This document shows positions 38,885-48,900 of a stretch of DNA of 64,000 bases, one piece after another (the stretch's first letter is position 1; each line of letters starts with the position of its first letter). The notes below the pieces were generated by a model. It did no database searches, was not told the DNA's origin, and saw only the letters and a program-made list of their open reading frames with translations. Both the position numbers and the translations under genes were made by a program. The stretch spans positions 25,760-89,759 of the forward strand of contig JAJZVC010000005.1 in assembly GCA_021845865.1 (NCBI GenBank), given 5' to 3'. This stretch comes from Pseudomonadota bacterium. GTDB lineage: Bacteria; Pseudomonadota; Gammaproteobacteria; Burkholderiales; UBA9220.

Positions 38885-40797
38885 TGGCGTGCTCGTGTTC
38901 CGTTTCCGCCCCGCTGCCCATGATGATGCCGCCCCCATGGAAAAACCCGCAGGTCGCGGCGTCGTCCGCTGCCGGGGTTCTGCTCGCGCTGGGCTTCGTC
39001 GGTAGCTACCTGGGGCTGCCCCACGCCGCTGGGGTATTGTTTTATGTGGCCGCGGTCTTCATTGGCGGTTATTACTTCGGCCGGGAGGCGTTCGAGGAAC
39101 TGGTCAGGGAACGCGAGATAGGCATCGAGCTGCTGATGTCCATCGCCGCCCTCGTCGCCGGCGCCATGGGGCAGTGGCTGGAGGCCGCCACCCTGGTGTT
39201 CCTATATTCAATCTCCGAGGCGGCCGAGGGCTACATGGCGGAGCGGACGCGGCACGCAGTGCGCGCGCTGATGGACCTGGCACCGAAGACCGCATTGGTG
39301 CGACGGGAAGGCCAAGAGTCCCGCATCCCGGTCGAACAGGTGCGGGTGAGGGACATTTTCATCGTCCTGCCCGGGGAGTCCGTGGCCACCGATGGCGAGG
39401 TGATCGACGGCCATTCCGCGGTCAACCAGGCACCGGTGACCGGAGAATCCGTTCCCGTGGAGAAATTCCCCGGCGGCAAGGTCTTTGCCGCCAGCATCAA
39501 CGGGGAAGGCGCGCTGACGGTGCGCGCGACCAGGGCGTTCGCGGACAACACCCTGTCCCGCATCATTCATCTGGTGGAAGCGGCCCAGGCCAGCAAGGGG
39601 CGCAGCCAGCGCTTCATCGAACGCTTCGGCCGGCGCTACAGCCCCGCCGTCCTGGCGGCCGGTGCCCTCGTCGCCATCTTGCCACCGCTTTTCGGGCTAT
39701 CCTGGGAGGAATGGCTGATCCGCGCCACGGTATTCGTCGTGGCCGCAGCACCCTGCGCCCTGGTAATCTCGATCCCTATCACTCTGGTCGCAGCCCTGGG
39801 CACGGCGGGCCGCAACGGCCTGCTTATCAAGGGCGGCGTCCACCTGGAGAACCTCGCCACGGTCAAGGTGGTGGCGCTGGACAAGACAGGCACCCTCACG
39901 GTGGGCCGTCCTGAGGTCACGGATGTACTCGCGTTCGGGGGGCACCACGAGCGCGGGGTGCTGGAAGCAGCCGCAGCCCTGGAATCCCGCTCGCAGCATC
40001 CCCTGGCCCAGGCCATTGTGCGCCGCGCCCAGGCGGTCGGTCTCGAACCGGCGCCCGCCGAGAACTTTCGCTCCCGCACCGGCGCGGGCGCCCAAGGGTT
40101 GGTGGGCGGCCGGGAACTCTACATCGGCAGCCCCAGGCTGTTTGCCGACCTGAATGTTCCGGTTGCCGACGTGATGGAAAAGGTTCAACAACTGCAGCGC
40201 CAGGGCAAGACCGTAGTGATGCTCGGTACCGACCAGGAAATCCGGGCGCTGTTTGCCATCAGCGATCCCTTGCGCCCGGAAGCGGCGAGCGCCGTCGCCG
40301 AACTGAAGCGCGCCGGGATCGAACGGGTGGTCATGCTGACCGGCGACAATCCCCTGGCCGCCGCGGCCATTGCCAAGCAGGCGGGCGTGGACGAGGTCCA
40401 TGCCGAGCTTTCTCCCGAGGACAAAACGCGCAAGGTGGCCGAACTGGAGGCGAAATACGGCAAGGTGATGATGGTGGGCGACGGCGTGAACGACGCGCCG
40501 GCGCTCGCCGAGGCCCACGTGGGCCTCGCCATGGGGGTCGCAGGCACCGATGTAGCCCTGGAGACGGCGGACGTGGCCCTGATGAGCGACAACCTGGCGC
40601 GGCTGCCCTACCTTATCCGCTTCAGCCGCCGCACGTGGGGCGTGGTGCTGCAAAATCTGGCGCTCTCCGTGGTGGTGATCGGCTCTCTCATCGCCGGGGC
40701 GGTGACGGGTTACTTCACGCTTCCCATCGCCGTCATCGCGCACGAGGTCAGCGAGCTCGTGGTGATTGCGAGCGGGTTGCGCATGCTCAGGACGTGA
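38884..40797 (+). CDS. P1B-type heavy-metal ATPase with an APC motif
   Basis: 637 aa, without an N-terminal heavy-metal-associated domain; instead it begins MACSCSVSAPLPMMMPPP, with CxC and Met residues. Core motifs are present: TGES (187-190), DKTGTLT with the phosphorylated Asp333, a QHPLA His-Pro and GDGVNDAPAL. The TM6 metal motif is Ala289-Pro-Cys291 and the last helix has HEVSELVVIASGL, where Zn/Cd exporters have CPC with Lys/Asp and P1B-4 enzymes have SPC with HEGxT. Export of a soft divalent or monovalent metal from the cytoplasm is inferred; the subgroup is uncertain. Translationally coupled to the ArsR gene. Confidence 0.88.
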   Translation: MACSCSVSAPLPMMMPPPWKNPQVAASSAAGVLLALGFVGSYLGLPHAAGVLFYVAAVFIGGYYFGREAFEELVREREIGIELLMSIAALVAGAMGQWLEAATLVFLYSISEAAEGYMAERTRHAVRALMDLAPKTALVRREGQESRIPVEQVRVRDIFIVLPGESVATDGEVIDGHSAVNQAPVTGESVPVEKFPGGKVFAASINGEGALTVRATRAFADNTLSRIIHLVEAAQASKGRSQRFIERFGRRYSPAVLAAGALVAILPPLFGLSWEEWLIRATVFVVAAAPCALVISIPITLVAALGTAGRNGLLIKGGVHLENLATVKVVALDKTGTLTVGRPEVTDVLAFGGHHERGVLEAAAALESRSQHPLAQAIVRRAQAVGLEPAPAENFRSRTGAGAQGLVGGRELYIGSPRLFADLNVPVADVMEKVQQLQRQGKTVVMLGTDQEIRALFAISDPLRPEAASAVAELKRAGIERVVMLTGDNPLAAAAIAKQAGVDEVHAELSPEDKTRKVAELEAKYGKVMMVGDGVNDAPALAEAHVGLAMGVAGTDVALETADVALMSDNLARLPYLIRFSRRTWGVVLQNLALSVVVIGSLIAGAVTGYFTLPIAVIAHEVSELVVIASGLRMLRT

Positions 40798-40846
40798 CAA
40801 TCCTGGTCTATGTATAAATTCTTATATTCAACGACGGAGAAACAAC

Positions 40847-41239
40847 ATGAGAACCCATTATGGTTTCGGCAAAACAGTAGCTTCTTCTTTCGACGCGGCG
40901 GTCGAGAAGGTCACCCAGGAACTGCAAAAGGAAGGGTTTGGCGTACTCACGGACATCGACGTGGCGGCGACTCTGAAGAAGAAGCTCAACCAGGACATGC
41001 CGCCCTACCGCATCCTCGGGGCCTGCAACCCTCCTTTAGCGCACCGGGCGCTCCAAGCGGAACCGTCCATCGGCCTGTTGTTGCCCTGCAACGTGGTGGT
41101 GCGCCAGGATGATGCCGGCAAGGTGCACGTGGAATTCATGGATCCGAATGCGGTGCTCGATCTGGTGGACCGGCCGGAAATCCATCAGCTTGCCGCCGAG
41201 GTACGCGTAAAGCTGGAGCGGGTCATGGGGGCGCTGTAA
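40847..41239 (+). CDS. DUF302 protein
   Basis: 130 aa from the ATG at 40847 (CGGAGA upstream). DUF302 pattern: a start like YGFGKTVASSFDAAVEKVTQ, GFGVLTDIDVAATLKKKL, then YRILGACNPPLAHRALQAEP with a conserved Cys, and GLLLPCNVVV with a second. No signal peptide, so probably cytoplasmic. DUF302 proteins recur beside metal and sulfur genes but their function is not known; the conserved Cys pair may bind a metal. It lies 49 nt after the ATPase. Confidence 0.85.
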   Translation: MRTHYGFGKTVASSFDAAVEKVTQELQKEGFGVLTDIDVAATLKKKLNQDMPPYRILGACNPPLAHRALQAEPSIGLLLPCNVVVRQDDAGKVHVEFMDPNAVLDLVDRPEIHQLAAEVRVKLERVMGAL

Positions 41240-41262
41240 CCCTCAAGGGGTGAGAAGACATC

Positions 41263-41934
41263 ATGAAGACAGCCAAAGCGGCTTCGATCCTAGTGCTGGG
41301 CACGGCCGTCGCGATTTTCCTGGCCGCTCCGATGGATGCATCCGCGGGTCAGATTTCCCCTGGCGAACGGACGACCCTGGCTGGCGGAATGGGCGGGATG
41401 ATGGGTGGGATGGGCATGCACCGGAACATGATGCAACAGATGATGGGGGGCGTGCTGCCTCCGGGAATGGACCCCGCCCTTCTGCCCGAGCCCGATTCGT
41501 CAGGGGCGCACCTGCTCAGGCAGTTCTGCACCCAATGTCATAACCTTCCCGGCCCCGGTCTGCATACCTCCTCCGAATGGCCGCAAGTGGTGGGCCGGAT
41601 GAGCATGCGCATGCAAATGATGGGAGGGATGATGGGCATTGCGGCGCCCGACCCGGTGCAGTTGAAGATACTGCTCGGGTATTTGCAGCGGCATGCCCAA
41701 CAGCCGATCGATGCGGCCCGCTACCCCGACCTGGACACGCCCCCAGGCCGGGCCTTCAGCGCCATCTGCATGCAGTGCCACGCCCTGCCGGATCCGAAGC
41801 AGCACACCGCCCAGGAGTGGTCGTCGGTCGTGACGCGAATGCGGAGCAATATGGCCACGATGGGAAGAGTCATCCCGGACAAGAAGACGACCGATGAGAT
41901 CGTCGATTTTTTGCAGCGGCACAGCGCGGACTAG
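41263..41934 (+). CDS. Periplasmic Met-rich diheme cytochrome c
   Basis: 223 aa: a signal peptide cleaved near ASA (residue 28), a Gly/Met-rich segment (41-63), then two heme c motifs, CTQCH (89-93) and CMQCH (169-173). The two halves are an internal duplication, each reading CHxLPxP..HT..EW..VV.RM and followed by Met residues that could be the sixth heme ligand. An electron-transfer or metal-oxidising role in the periplasm beside the metal ATPase is inferred. I know no name for it. Confidence 0.82.
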   Translation: MKTAKAASILVLGTAVAIFLAAPMDASAGQISPGERTTLAGGMGGMMGGMGMHRNMMQQMMGGVLPPGMDPALLPEPDSSGAHLLRQFCTQCHNLPGPGLHTSSEWPQVVGRMSMRMQMMGGMMGIAAPDPVQLKILLGYLQRHAQQPIDAARYPDLDTPPGRAFSAICMQCHALPDPKQHTAQEWSSVVTRMRSNMATMGRVIPDKKTTDEIVDFLQRHSAD

Positions 41935-41947
41935 GCTGGGAGCGAAC

Positions 41948-42190
41948 ATGATGTGGGAATACGGAATGGGTTGGGGATGGGGGTGGCTAGCGATGATTCT
42001 GTTTTGGTTGGTACCGATCCTGCTCGTGCTGGCCGCGCTCAAATACTTGTTCACGAATGGCGCGCGGCTCGGCCTGGGCACTCGCGAAGAAAGGCAGAAG
42101 GCGCTGGACGTGCTGGAAGAACGATATGCTCGGGGAGAAATTGATCGCGAGGAATTTCTCAAGAAACGCGACGACTTGAAGCGTGGTTAG
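41948..42190 (+). CDS. Small SHOCT-domain membrane protein
   Basis: 80 aa: Met/Trp/Gly-rich start, one transmembrane helix (about 12-33) and a C-terminal SHOCT motif (ALDVLEERYARGEIDREEFLKKRDDL). SHOCT proteins are often found in metal and stress gene sets; function is unknown. The ATG at 41948 follows GGGAG by about 6 nt and is 14 nt after the cytochrome gene. Confidence 0.85.
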   Translation: MMWEYGMGWGWGWLAMILFWLVPILLVLAALKYLFTNGARLGLGTREERQKALDVLEERYARGEIDREEFLKKRDDLKRG

Positions 42191-42247
42191 GTGCTCACGC
42201 TTGCGTGGGCATTACGTGTCGTTCGGATCACCGTAAGGAGAAATAGC

Positions 42248-42802
42248 ATGAAAAAGATCGTGTTGACAGGACTGACAGCGCTTTCGCTCATGGCACCTGC
42301 TGCCTTTGCCCAGCAAGGCTATTACCGTGGCGGAGGATATGATTGTGGCATGACGGGCGGCTACGGAATGATGGGCCCTGGGATGATGGGCAGCATGATG
42401 GGTGGCTACGGCATGGGTCCCGGAATGATGGGAGGATATGGGTATGGAGGCCCATCGTCCGGAATCGACCTAACCAAGGAGCAGCGTGACAAGATCGACA
42501 GGATTCGCGATGACCTTGCCCAAAAAGAAGCGCCCCTGACGGACCAGATCTACCAGGAAAGGAGAAAACTGCAGGAGATGTACTATTCCGGCGCGGACCC
42601 CTCCGCGCTCGACCAGGCGTACAGGAAAACGGCCGACCTGGAGCGCCAGGTCTTCGATGCCAGGGCCGACGCGCAGAAACGGATGGACGCCATTCTGACC
42701 AAGGAGCAGCGGGACAGAATGCAGCGCATGCGGCGCGGCTATGATCGCGGTTACTACGGTCCCGGCATGCGGCGCGGCTACGACATGTGGGACTGGGATT
42801 AA
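42248..42802 (+). CDS. Periplasmic Spy/CpxP-like Met/Gly-rich protein
   Basis: 184 aa from the ATG at 42248 (AAGGAG upstream). A signal peptide ends at AFA; then a Gly/Tyr/Met-rich segment with several GMM and MMG repeats, and a helical region with the LTxxQ-like motif LTKEQRDKIDRIRD and ILTKEQRDRMQRMR. The pattern is like Spy/CpxP/ZraP and CnrX-type metal sensors or chaperones. It ends with an Arg/Tyr/Gly-rich tail. Probably binds copper or another metal in the periplasm. Confidence 0.75.
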   Translation: MKKIVLTGLTALSLMAPAAFAQQGYYRGGGYDCGMTGGYGMMGPGMMGSMMGGYGMGPGMMGGYGYGGPSSGIDLTKEQRDKIDRIRDDLAQKEAPLTDQIYQERRKLQEMYYSGADPSALDQAYRKTADLERQVFDARADAQKRMDAILTKEQRDRMQRMRRGYDRGYYGPGMRRGYDMWDWD

Positions 42803-42961
42803 GCAAAGGCGTCTTTGGGCAGTCCGGCTGATGAAGGGCTTGGTACCTACCTTAGCCGGACCGCGCATGACGATCCCTACCATAAGAGGGTTAACCCACC
42901 CCACGACACGACACGATGGACAGTGAAAAAAACAGCCACACAAACAGATTAAGATAAAAAC

Positions 42962-43321
42962 ATGCATCCCATACCGGTACGCCGATTCCTGTATTTCCTG
43001 CTGGTCACCTTGCTGATCAATGTGGGCGGCTGGACCTTTAACCGCGATGCGGTGGCGGATGCGTTTTTTTTCGAGCAGGAAACCGCCGTAGCAGGGGCGG
43101 TGCAGCCATCCCTGCAAGCGGCTCGGCACCATGGTGAGCCGCTCAAAGACAAGGCGCCATGCAACCATTGGTGTCACGCTGTGGGACATTTTCTCGGGCT
43201 GTTCGGCCCGGCGCTAACCTTGTCCTTGAAGCCCGTCGCAGACTACTCTCCCCAAATCTCGCGCTTCATTCCGGAGCCTACCCCGGAAGGCCGTTTCCGG
43301 CCGCCGCAGCTCATCTCCTAG
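42962..43321 (+). CDS. Small exported Cys/His protein heading the czc operon
   Basis: 119 aa with an N-terminal hydrophobic segment (residues 8-24). A cluster of possible metal ligands lies in APCNHWCHAVGH (Cys67, His69, Cys71, His72, His76). No family recognised. Its place just before the CBA efflux genes is that of CzcI in Cupriavidus czc, so a similar modulator role is a guess. No Shine-Dalgarno precedes the ATG; TAAGAT ends 6 nt before it, so the transcript may be leaderless. Confidence 0.6.
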   Translation: MHPIPVRRFLYFLLVTLLINVGGWTFNRDAVADAFFFEQETAVAGAVQPSLQAARHHGEPLKDKAPCNHWCHAVGHFLGLFGPALTLSLKPVADYSPQISRFIPEPTPEGRFRPPQLIS

Positions 43322-43406
43322 CTTCCAATCGCATTGACTTGTTTGTGTTGCGAGGGCGCGCCCAGCCTCCGGCCGGGTGGCGTACTCACATTGAAAAGGA
43401 GTGAGC

Positions 43407-44708
43407 ATGAGGTTTTCATTTCTACGCCGCAGCCCATGGAGCGGGTTGCGGCCAGCGTGCCGCGCGGCGGTGGCATCGTTGTTCTGGTTCTTATTGTCCC
43501 CCGCGTTAGCGAGCCAAACGACTTTGACCCTGGAAGATGCCTGGCGGCGCGCCGATGAGGCCAATCCCACGCTGCGTGCGGCCCAAGCCGCCGTCCCTGC
43601 CGCCGAAGGCGAGCTTCGCGATGCACGCGCGCCGTTGTGGAACAACCCGCAGGTTTCCGTGGAGCGGCGCCGAAAGGAAGTCCCGCAGATATCTGCCCCC
43701 ACTCAGGTCAACCCCGAATGGAGCTTAGGAGTAGCCCAGACCTTCGAAATCGCGGGCCAACAAGGCGACCGGCGGGCCGCAGCCGAGCAATCGCTCGCCG
43801 CGACCCGGCAGGCGATCGATGAAACCCGGCGGCAGGTGCGCGCCGAGGTGGAGAACCGCTTCGTGCGGGTGTTGAGCCTCCAGTCGCGCATCCAGACCGA
43901 GGAAGCGACGCTCAGGCTCATCGAAGATGCCGCCAACGCCGTTGGCAAACGGGTTACGGCCGGGGAGGACAGCCGGCTCGATGGCAACCTTGCCCATGTG
44001 GAAGCGGAACGGGCGCGCAACCAGGTGGAACTGCTGCGCGAGCAGCTCGTCCAGGCCCGCGCGGAGTTGGCCGTCTTGCTGCAACTGCCGCCCAGCGAAT
44101 TGCCGGAGGTGCAAGGTGTCCTCGATCCGGCAGCCACCCCTTACTCACTGGAAGACCTGCTGAATGCCGCCGCAGACCGCCCCATTCTGCGAGCGCTCGA
44201 CCACCGGGAACAGGCTGCGAGAAGTCGCCTCGATTTTGAGCGTGGGTTGCGCTACCCGGATGTTACGGTAGGGCTCGGTACCGGCCGGGAGGGACCGCTC
44301 AATGCACGGGAAAAGATCGTCGGGTTGAGCGTTTCCCTGCCCCTTCCCCTGTTCCGCCGGAATGCGGGCGGCATCGGGCGGGCGACCACGGAACTTACCC
44401 AGGCGCAAATCGAGCGCGAGGCCACCGGGCGTGATGTCCGCGCCCAGGTCGTCGCCCTGTGGGAGCGTTTCACCAACCTCCAGGCGCGGGTGCAGCGGCT
44501 CAGGGAATCGGTACTGCCCAGTCTGGAGGAAAACCTGCGCCTCTCCTCCATCTCCTTCCGGGTGGGTGAAATCGGCCTGCTGCAACTGCTGCTGGTAAAC
44601 CGCCAAGTGCTGGATGGACAGCGCGACCTGCTTGACGCCCGCACCGAACTGCGCCTGACCAAGGTGGCGCTGGAAGCGGCGGCGGGCTGGCAGCCCGACC
44701 AGCGCTGA
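43407..44708 (+). CDS. czcC: Outer-membrane factor of the HME-RND efflux system (CzcC-like)
   Basis: 433 aa TolC-family protein with a long signal region ending near ALA and two repeats of helical outer-membrane-efflux domain (LEDAWRRADEANPTLRAAQ; VGLSVSLPLPLFRRNAGG). The ATG at 43407 is chosen for the AAGGAG five nt upstream. With the two following genes it forms a tripartite pump across both membranes. Confidence 0.9.
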   Translation: MRFSFLRRSPWSGLRPACRAAVASLFWFLLSPALASQTTLTLEDAWRRADEANPTLRAAQAAVPAAEGELRDARAPLWNNPQVSVERRRKEVPQISAPTQVNPEWSLGVAQTFEIAGQQGDRRAAAEQSLAATRQAIDETRRQVRAEVENRFVRVLSLQSRIQTEEATLRLIEDAANAVGKRVTAGEDSRLDGNLAHVEAERARNQVELLREQLVQARAELAVLLQLPPSELPEVQGVLDPAATPYSLEDLLNAAADRPILRALDHREQAARSRLDFERGLRYPDVTVGLGTGREGPLNAREKIVGLSVSLPLPLFRRNAGGIGRATTELTQAQIEREATGRDVRAQVVALWERFTNLQARVQRLRESVLPSLEENLRLSSISFRVGEIGLLQLLLVNRQVLDGQRDLLDARTELRLTKVALEAAAGWQPDQR

Positions 44709-44740
44709 ACAAGACATTCAAGAATTCAGGAATCCATGAC

Positions 44741-45943
44741 ATGAAAAACATGTACGGCAAACAAAAGCACGGCCTGAAACGACTGGCCTTGCTGCTTCTG
44801 ATAGGCGGCTTATCCGCAACCCTCTTCACAGGGTGCGGCGACAAACAAGCACCGGCGAAAGACGCAAAACCGTCCGAATCTCAGCCCGGGAATACGGAAG
44901 AAAAAGGCGCAGAGAAGTTGCTCACCCTGAGCGCCGAAGGGGCACAACGAGCGGGTATCAAGGTACAGAAACTGGAACTCCAGGAAAAAGCCGAACAGGT
45001 TGTGGTCACAGCCACCATCCAAGCCAACCAGGACAGGCTCGCCCATGTCGCACCACGGGTGCCGGGCCGCATCGTCAAGGTGTTCGCCAACCTGGGAGAC
45101 CGGGTAAAGGCGGGGCAGCCCCTGCTGCTGCTGGACAGCATCGAACTGGGCGAGGCGCGCTCCGCTTGGCAGCAGGCCGTCAGCGAGGCGGCGCTGGCGC
45201 GGGCCGGCTTCGAGCGCGCCCAGCGGCTGCAGGCGGACAACATCATTCCCGAAAAGGACTATCTGCGCGCCCGCGCCGAGTATGAAAAGGCGCAGGCCGC
45301 GCTGCGCGCGGCATCCGGAAAGCTCACCATGCTGGGCGTGGCGGCGGACAAGGCGGGGGGGTCGGTGTTTCCGCTGACGGCGCCGTTTGCCGGGACGGTG
45401 ATCGAGAAACACGCCATTCTGGGCGAGTTGCGCGAGACGGACGAGTCCGCCTTCACCATCGCCGACTTGTCCACCCTGTGGATCGAGGCCGACCTGTTCG
45501 AAAAGGACCTGGCCAAGGTCACGCCTGGCGCGCAGGCGAGCGTTACCGTCTCGGCCTATCCGGGCGAGGTGTTCAAAGGAAAACTCACCTATGTCAGCAG
45601 CGTCATGGACAAGGAAAGCCGCACGGTGAAGGCACGGGTGGAGGTGCCGAACTCCGACGGCAGGCTGAAGCCGGAGATGTTCGCGACCGCAGCGATCCAG
45701 ACCGGTTCCAACACGAAAGCGCTGCTGCTGCCGGAGGACGCGGTGCTGCTGGTGCAGGGGCTGCCGACCGTGTTCGTGGCCGAAAAGGACGGCTTCGAGC
45801 CGCGCCCGGTGGAAGTGGGTGAGCGGGCGCAGGGACGGGTCGCGATCAAGTCCGGCGTCGTCGCCGGTGAAGCGGTGGTGGTGAGCGGCGCCTACGCCCT
45901 CAAAGCGCGCCTGCTCAAGTCGCAAATCGGCGACGCGGATTGA
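44741..45943 (+). CDS. czcB: Periplasmic adaptor lipoprotein of the HME-RND system (CzcB-like)
   Basis: 400 aa membrane-fusion protein with a lipobox LFTGC (Cys32). The biotinyl-lipoyl halves are VPGRIVKVFANLGDRVKAGQ and PFAGTVIEKHAILGEL; a helical hairpin lies between (AWQQAVSEAAL to ALRAASGKL). No His-rich CzcB N-terminal domain is visible. It starts 32 nt after czcC and ends 10 nt before czcA. Confidence 0.9.
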   Translation: MKNMYGKQKHGLKRLALLLLIGGLSATLFTGCGDKQAPAKDAKPSESQPGNTEEKGAEKLLTLSAEGAQRAGIKVQKLELQEKAEQVVVTATIQANQDRLAHVAPRVPGRIVKVFANLGDRVKAGQPLLLLDSIELGEARSAWQQAVSEAALARAGFERAQRLQADNIIPEKDYLRARAEYEKAQAALRAASGKLTMLGVAADKAGGSVFPLTAPFAGTVIEKHAILGELRETDESAFTIADLSTLWIEADLFEKDLAKVTPGAQASVTVSAYPGEVFKGKLTYVSSVMDKESRTVKARVEVPNSDGRLKPEMFATAAIQTGSNTKALLLPEDAVLLVQGLPTVFVAEKDGFEPRPVEVGERAQGRVAIKSGVVAGEAVVVSGAYALKARLLKSQIGDAD

Positions 45944-45953
45944 GGGGGCGGCC

Positions 45954-48900
45954 ATGTTGAACAAAATTGTCGATCTCTCCCTGCGCTACAAGGTGCTGGT
46001 GCTGGTGGCCTTCGTCCTGGTGGTGATGTTGGGTGTGAAGGCTTGGCGCGAAGTGCCGGTGGATGCTTTTCCCGACGTGACGCCGGTGCAGGTGAACATC
46101 TACACCGAGGCGCCGGGGCTGGCGGCCGAGGATGTGGAGAAGCTGCTGACCTTTCCGGTGGAGGGCGTGATGGCGGGCCTGCCGGGGGTGGAGGAAATCC
46201 GCTCGGTGTCGCTGTTCGGGTTGTCCTATGTCAGTGTCTATTTCAAGGATGACGTGGACATCTACTTCGCGCGCCGTCTGGTAAGCGAAAAGCTGCAGGA
46301 AGCCAAGGGCCGCATACCGGAAGGCTATGGCGAACCGGTGCTGGGCGCCAACAGTTCCGGCCTGGGCCAGGTGTTCTGGTACACCATCGAATCGGCCGAC
46401 AAGAAGCTCTCCGGAATGGACCTGCGCACCCTGCAGGACTGGAGCGTGCGGCTCGTGCTGCGTACCGCGCCCGGGGTGGACGATGTGATGTCCTGGGGCG
46501 GCGACGAGAAGCAGTACCAGGTGCTGATCGATCCGCGGCGGCTGATCAAGTACGGGCTGACCTTCAAGGAAGTGATGGAGGCGCTGACCGCCAACAACCG
46601 TCAGGTGGGCGGGCAATACGTCAACCTGGGCCGCGAGCAGTATCTGGTGCGCGGACTGGGCCTGGTCGCCAACACGAGGGACATCGGAAGCATCGTCGTT
46701 GCCGAAAGGGAAGGCACGCCCATTTACGTGCGCGACGTGGCCGAGATCAAGGAAGCGCCTTCCTTGCGCAGCGGTGCGGTCACAAAGGACGGTAGCGAAG
46801 TCGTGCTCGGCATGGCCTTGCAGCGCATCGGCGAGAACGCCAAGAACGTGGTGGACGCTGTCAAGGAAAAGCTGAAGACGGTGAAGCAGGCCCTGCCCGC
46901 GGGCGTGACGATCAATCCGATCTATGACCGCACCGAACTGGTGGAAAAAGCGGTCAAGACCGCTGAAAGCGCCCTCGTCGAAGGCTCCATCCTGGTGGCG
47001 ATCATCCTGTTCCTGTTCCTGGGCGAAGTGCGTTCCGCGATCGTGGTAATCCTGGCGCTGCCGCTGGCGATGCTGATCAGTTTCATCCTGATGCAGCAGT
47101 GGGGGCTGTCCGCCAACCTGATGTCGCTCGCCGGCCTGGCCGTCGGCATCGGGATGATGGTGGACGGCGCCGTGGTGATGGTGGAAAACGGCTTCCGCCT
47201 GCTCTCCCACAAGGTCGGGCAGACGGTCAACAAGACCCATGTGATCCTGGAGGCGGCGCGCGAGGTGATCAACCCGACCGCCTTCGCCATCCTCATCATC
47301 ATCGTGGTGTTCCTGCCGCTGTTCTCGCTGACCGGACTCGAGGGCAAGCTGTTCAAGCCGATGGCGCTCACCATCACCTTCGCCATGATCGGCTCCCTGG
47401 TGCTCACCATGACGCTGGTGCCGGTTCTCAGCTCGCTGATCCTCAAGCCCAAGGAGGAGAAGGACACCTTCGTGGTGCGCTGGGCCAAGCGGCTCTACCT
47501 GCCGCTGCTGGACTGGGCGCTGGAGAACAAACGCAAGGTGATCGGCGGCGCGGCAGCCCTGTTGATCGGAACCTTCGCGCTGTTTCCCTTCCTCGGCAAG
47601 GAGTTCATGCCGACCCTGCAGGAAGGCGGCATCATGTTCCGCGTCACCAGCATTCCGTCCACCTCGCTGGAAGAGTCGATCCGCATCTCCGAAGGCATCG
47701 AAACCGCGCTCAAGCGTTTTCCGCAGGTGAAATCGGCCGTCGCCATGATCGGACGCGCGGAAAAAGGCGAGACGGCCGACGTCAACTACATGGAAATCCT
47801 GGTCGACCTCAAGCCGCGCGAGCAGTGGCCGCAGGCGATTTCCTTTCCGGAGTTGACGCAGGACATGCAAACGGTGCTGGAGAAGCGGGTGCCGACCGCC
47901 GTCATCGCCGCCACGCAGCCGATCCAGATGCGCGTCGAGGAACTGATTTCCGGGGTGCGCGCCACCCTGGCGCTGAAGCTCTACGGCGAGGATCTGGCCA
48001 CGCTCGACCGACTGTCCGCCGAGCTCAAGTCCGTGCTGGGGAAGGTGCCCGGCGTAACCGACCTTTCGCTGGAAGCCAACAAGGGCAAGCCGCAGATGGT
48101 GGTGAAGGTCAACCGAGACGCGGCGGCGCGCCTGGGCTTGAACGCCGACGACATCCTGGAGGTGGTGCAGGCCGGCATCGGCGGCAAGGCCGTCTCCACC
48201 CTGATCGACGGCGTGAAGCGCTTCGACATCCAGGTGTGGCTCGCACCCGATTTCCGCAACAGCGTGGAAGCCATCGCCAACATCCCGATCCGCACCCGTT
48301 CGGGCGCGCTGGTGCCGCTGTCCAGCGTGGCGACGGTGGAACTCGACGAAGGCTACTCCTTCGTGCGGCGTGAACAGTTGCAGCGCTATGCCGTGATCCA
48401 GATGGACGTGAAGGGCCGCGACGTGGACAGCTTCGTCAAGGAGGCGCAGGCGCGCATCCAACGCGAGGTGAAGATGCCCGCCGGCTACTGGGTCGAGTGG
48501 GGTGGCGCGTTCGAGAACCAGCAGCGCGCCATGGCCAAGCTGGCGCTGATCGTGCCGCTCACCATCGGGTTGATCTTCATCCTGCTGTACACGGCGTTCA
48601 ACTCGTTGACTTATGCCACGCTCATCATCGCCAACGTGCCCTTCGCCACCATCGGCGGGGTGATCGGGCTCGCCGTCACAGGGCAGTACCTGTCAGTGCC
48701 GTCGGCCATCGGCTTCATCGCCGTGTTCGGGGTGGCGATGCTGAACGGCATCGTGCTGGTGTCCTTCCTCAACGACCAGCGGCGGCAAGGGCTCTCAATC
48801 AGGGAGGCAGTCAAACAAGGCGCGGCTTTGCGCCTGCGGCCGGTGCTGATGACCGCATCGATTGCCATCTTCGGCCTGGTGCCGATGCTGCTATCGACCG

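Noticed and set aside
45915..48461. 848-codon minus-strand open frame over czcA
   Set aside because: Shadow frame rich in His and Gln; czcA on the plus strand matches RND proteins throughout.
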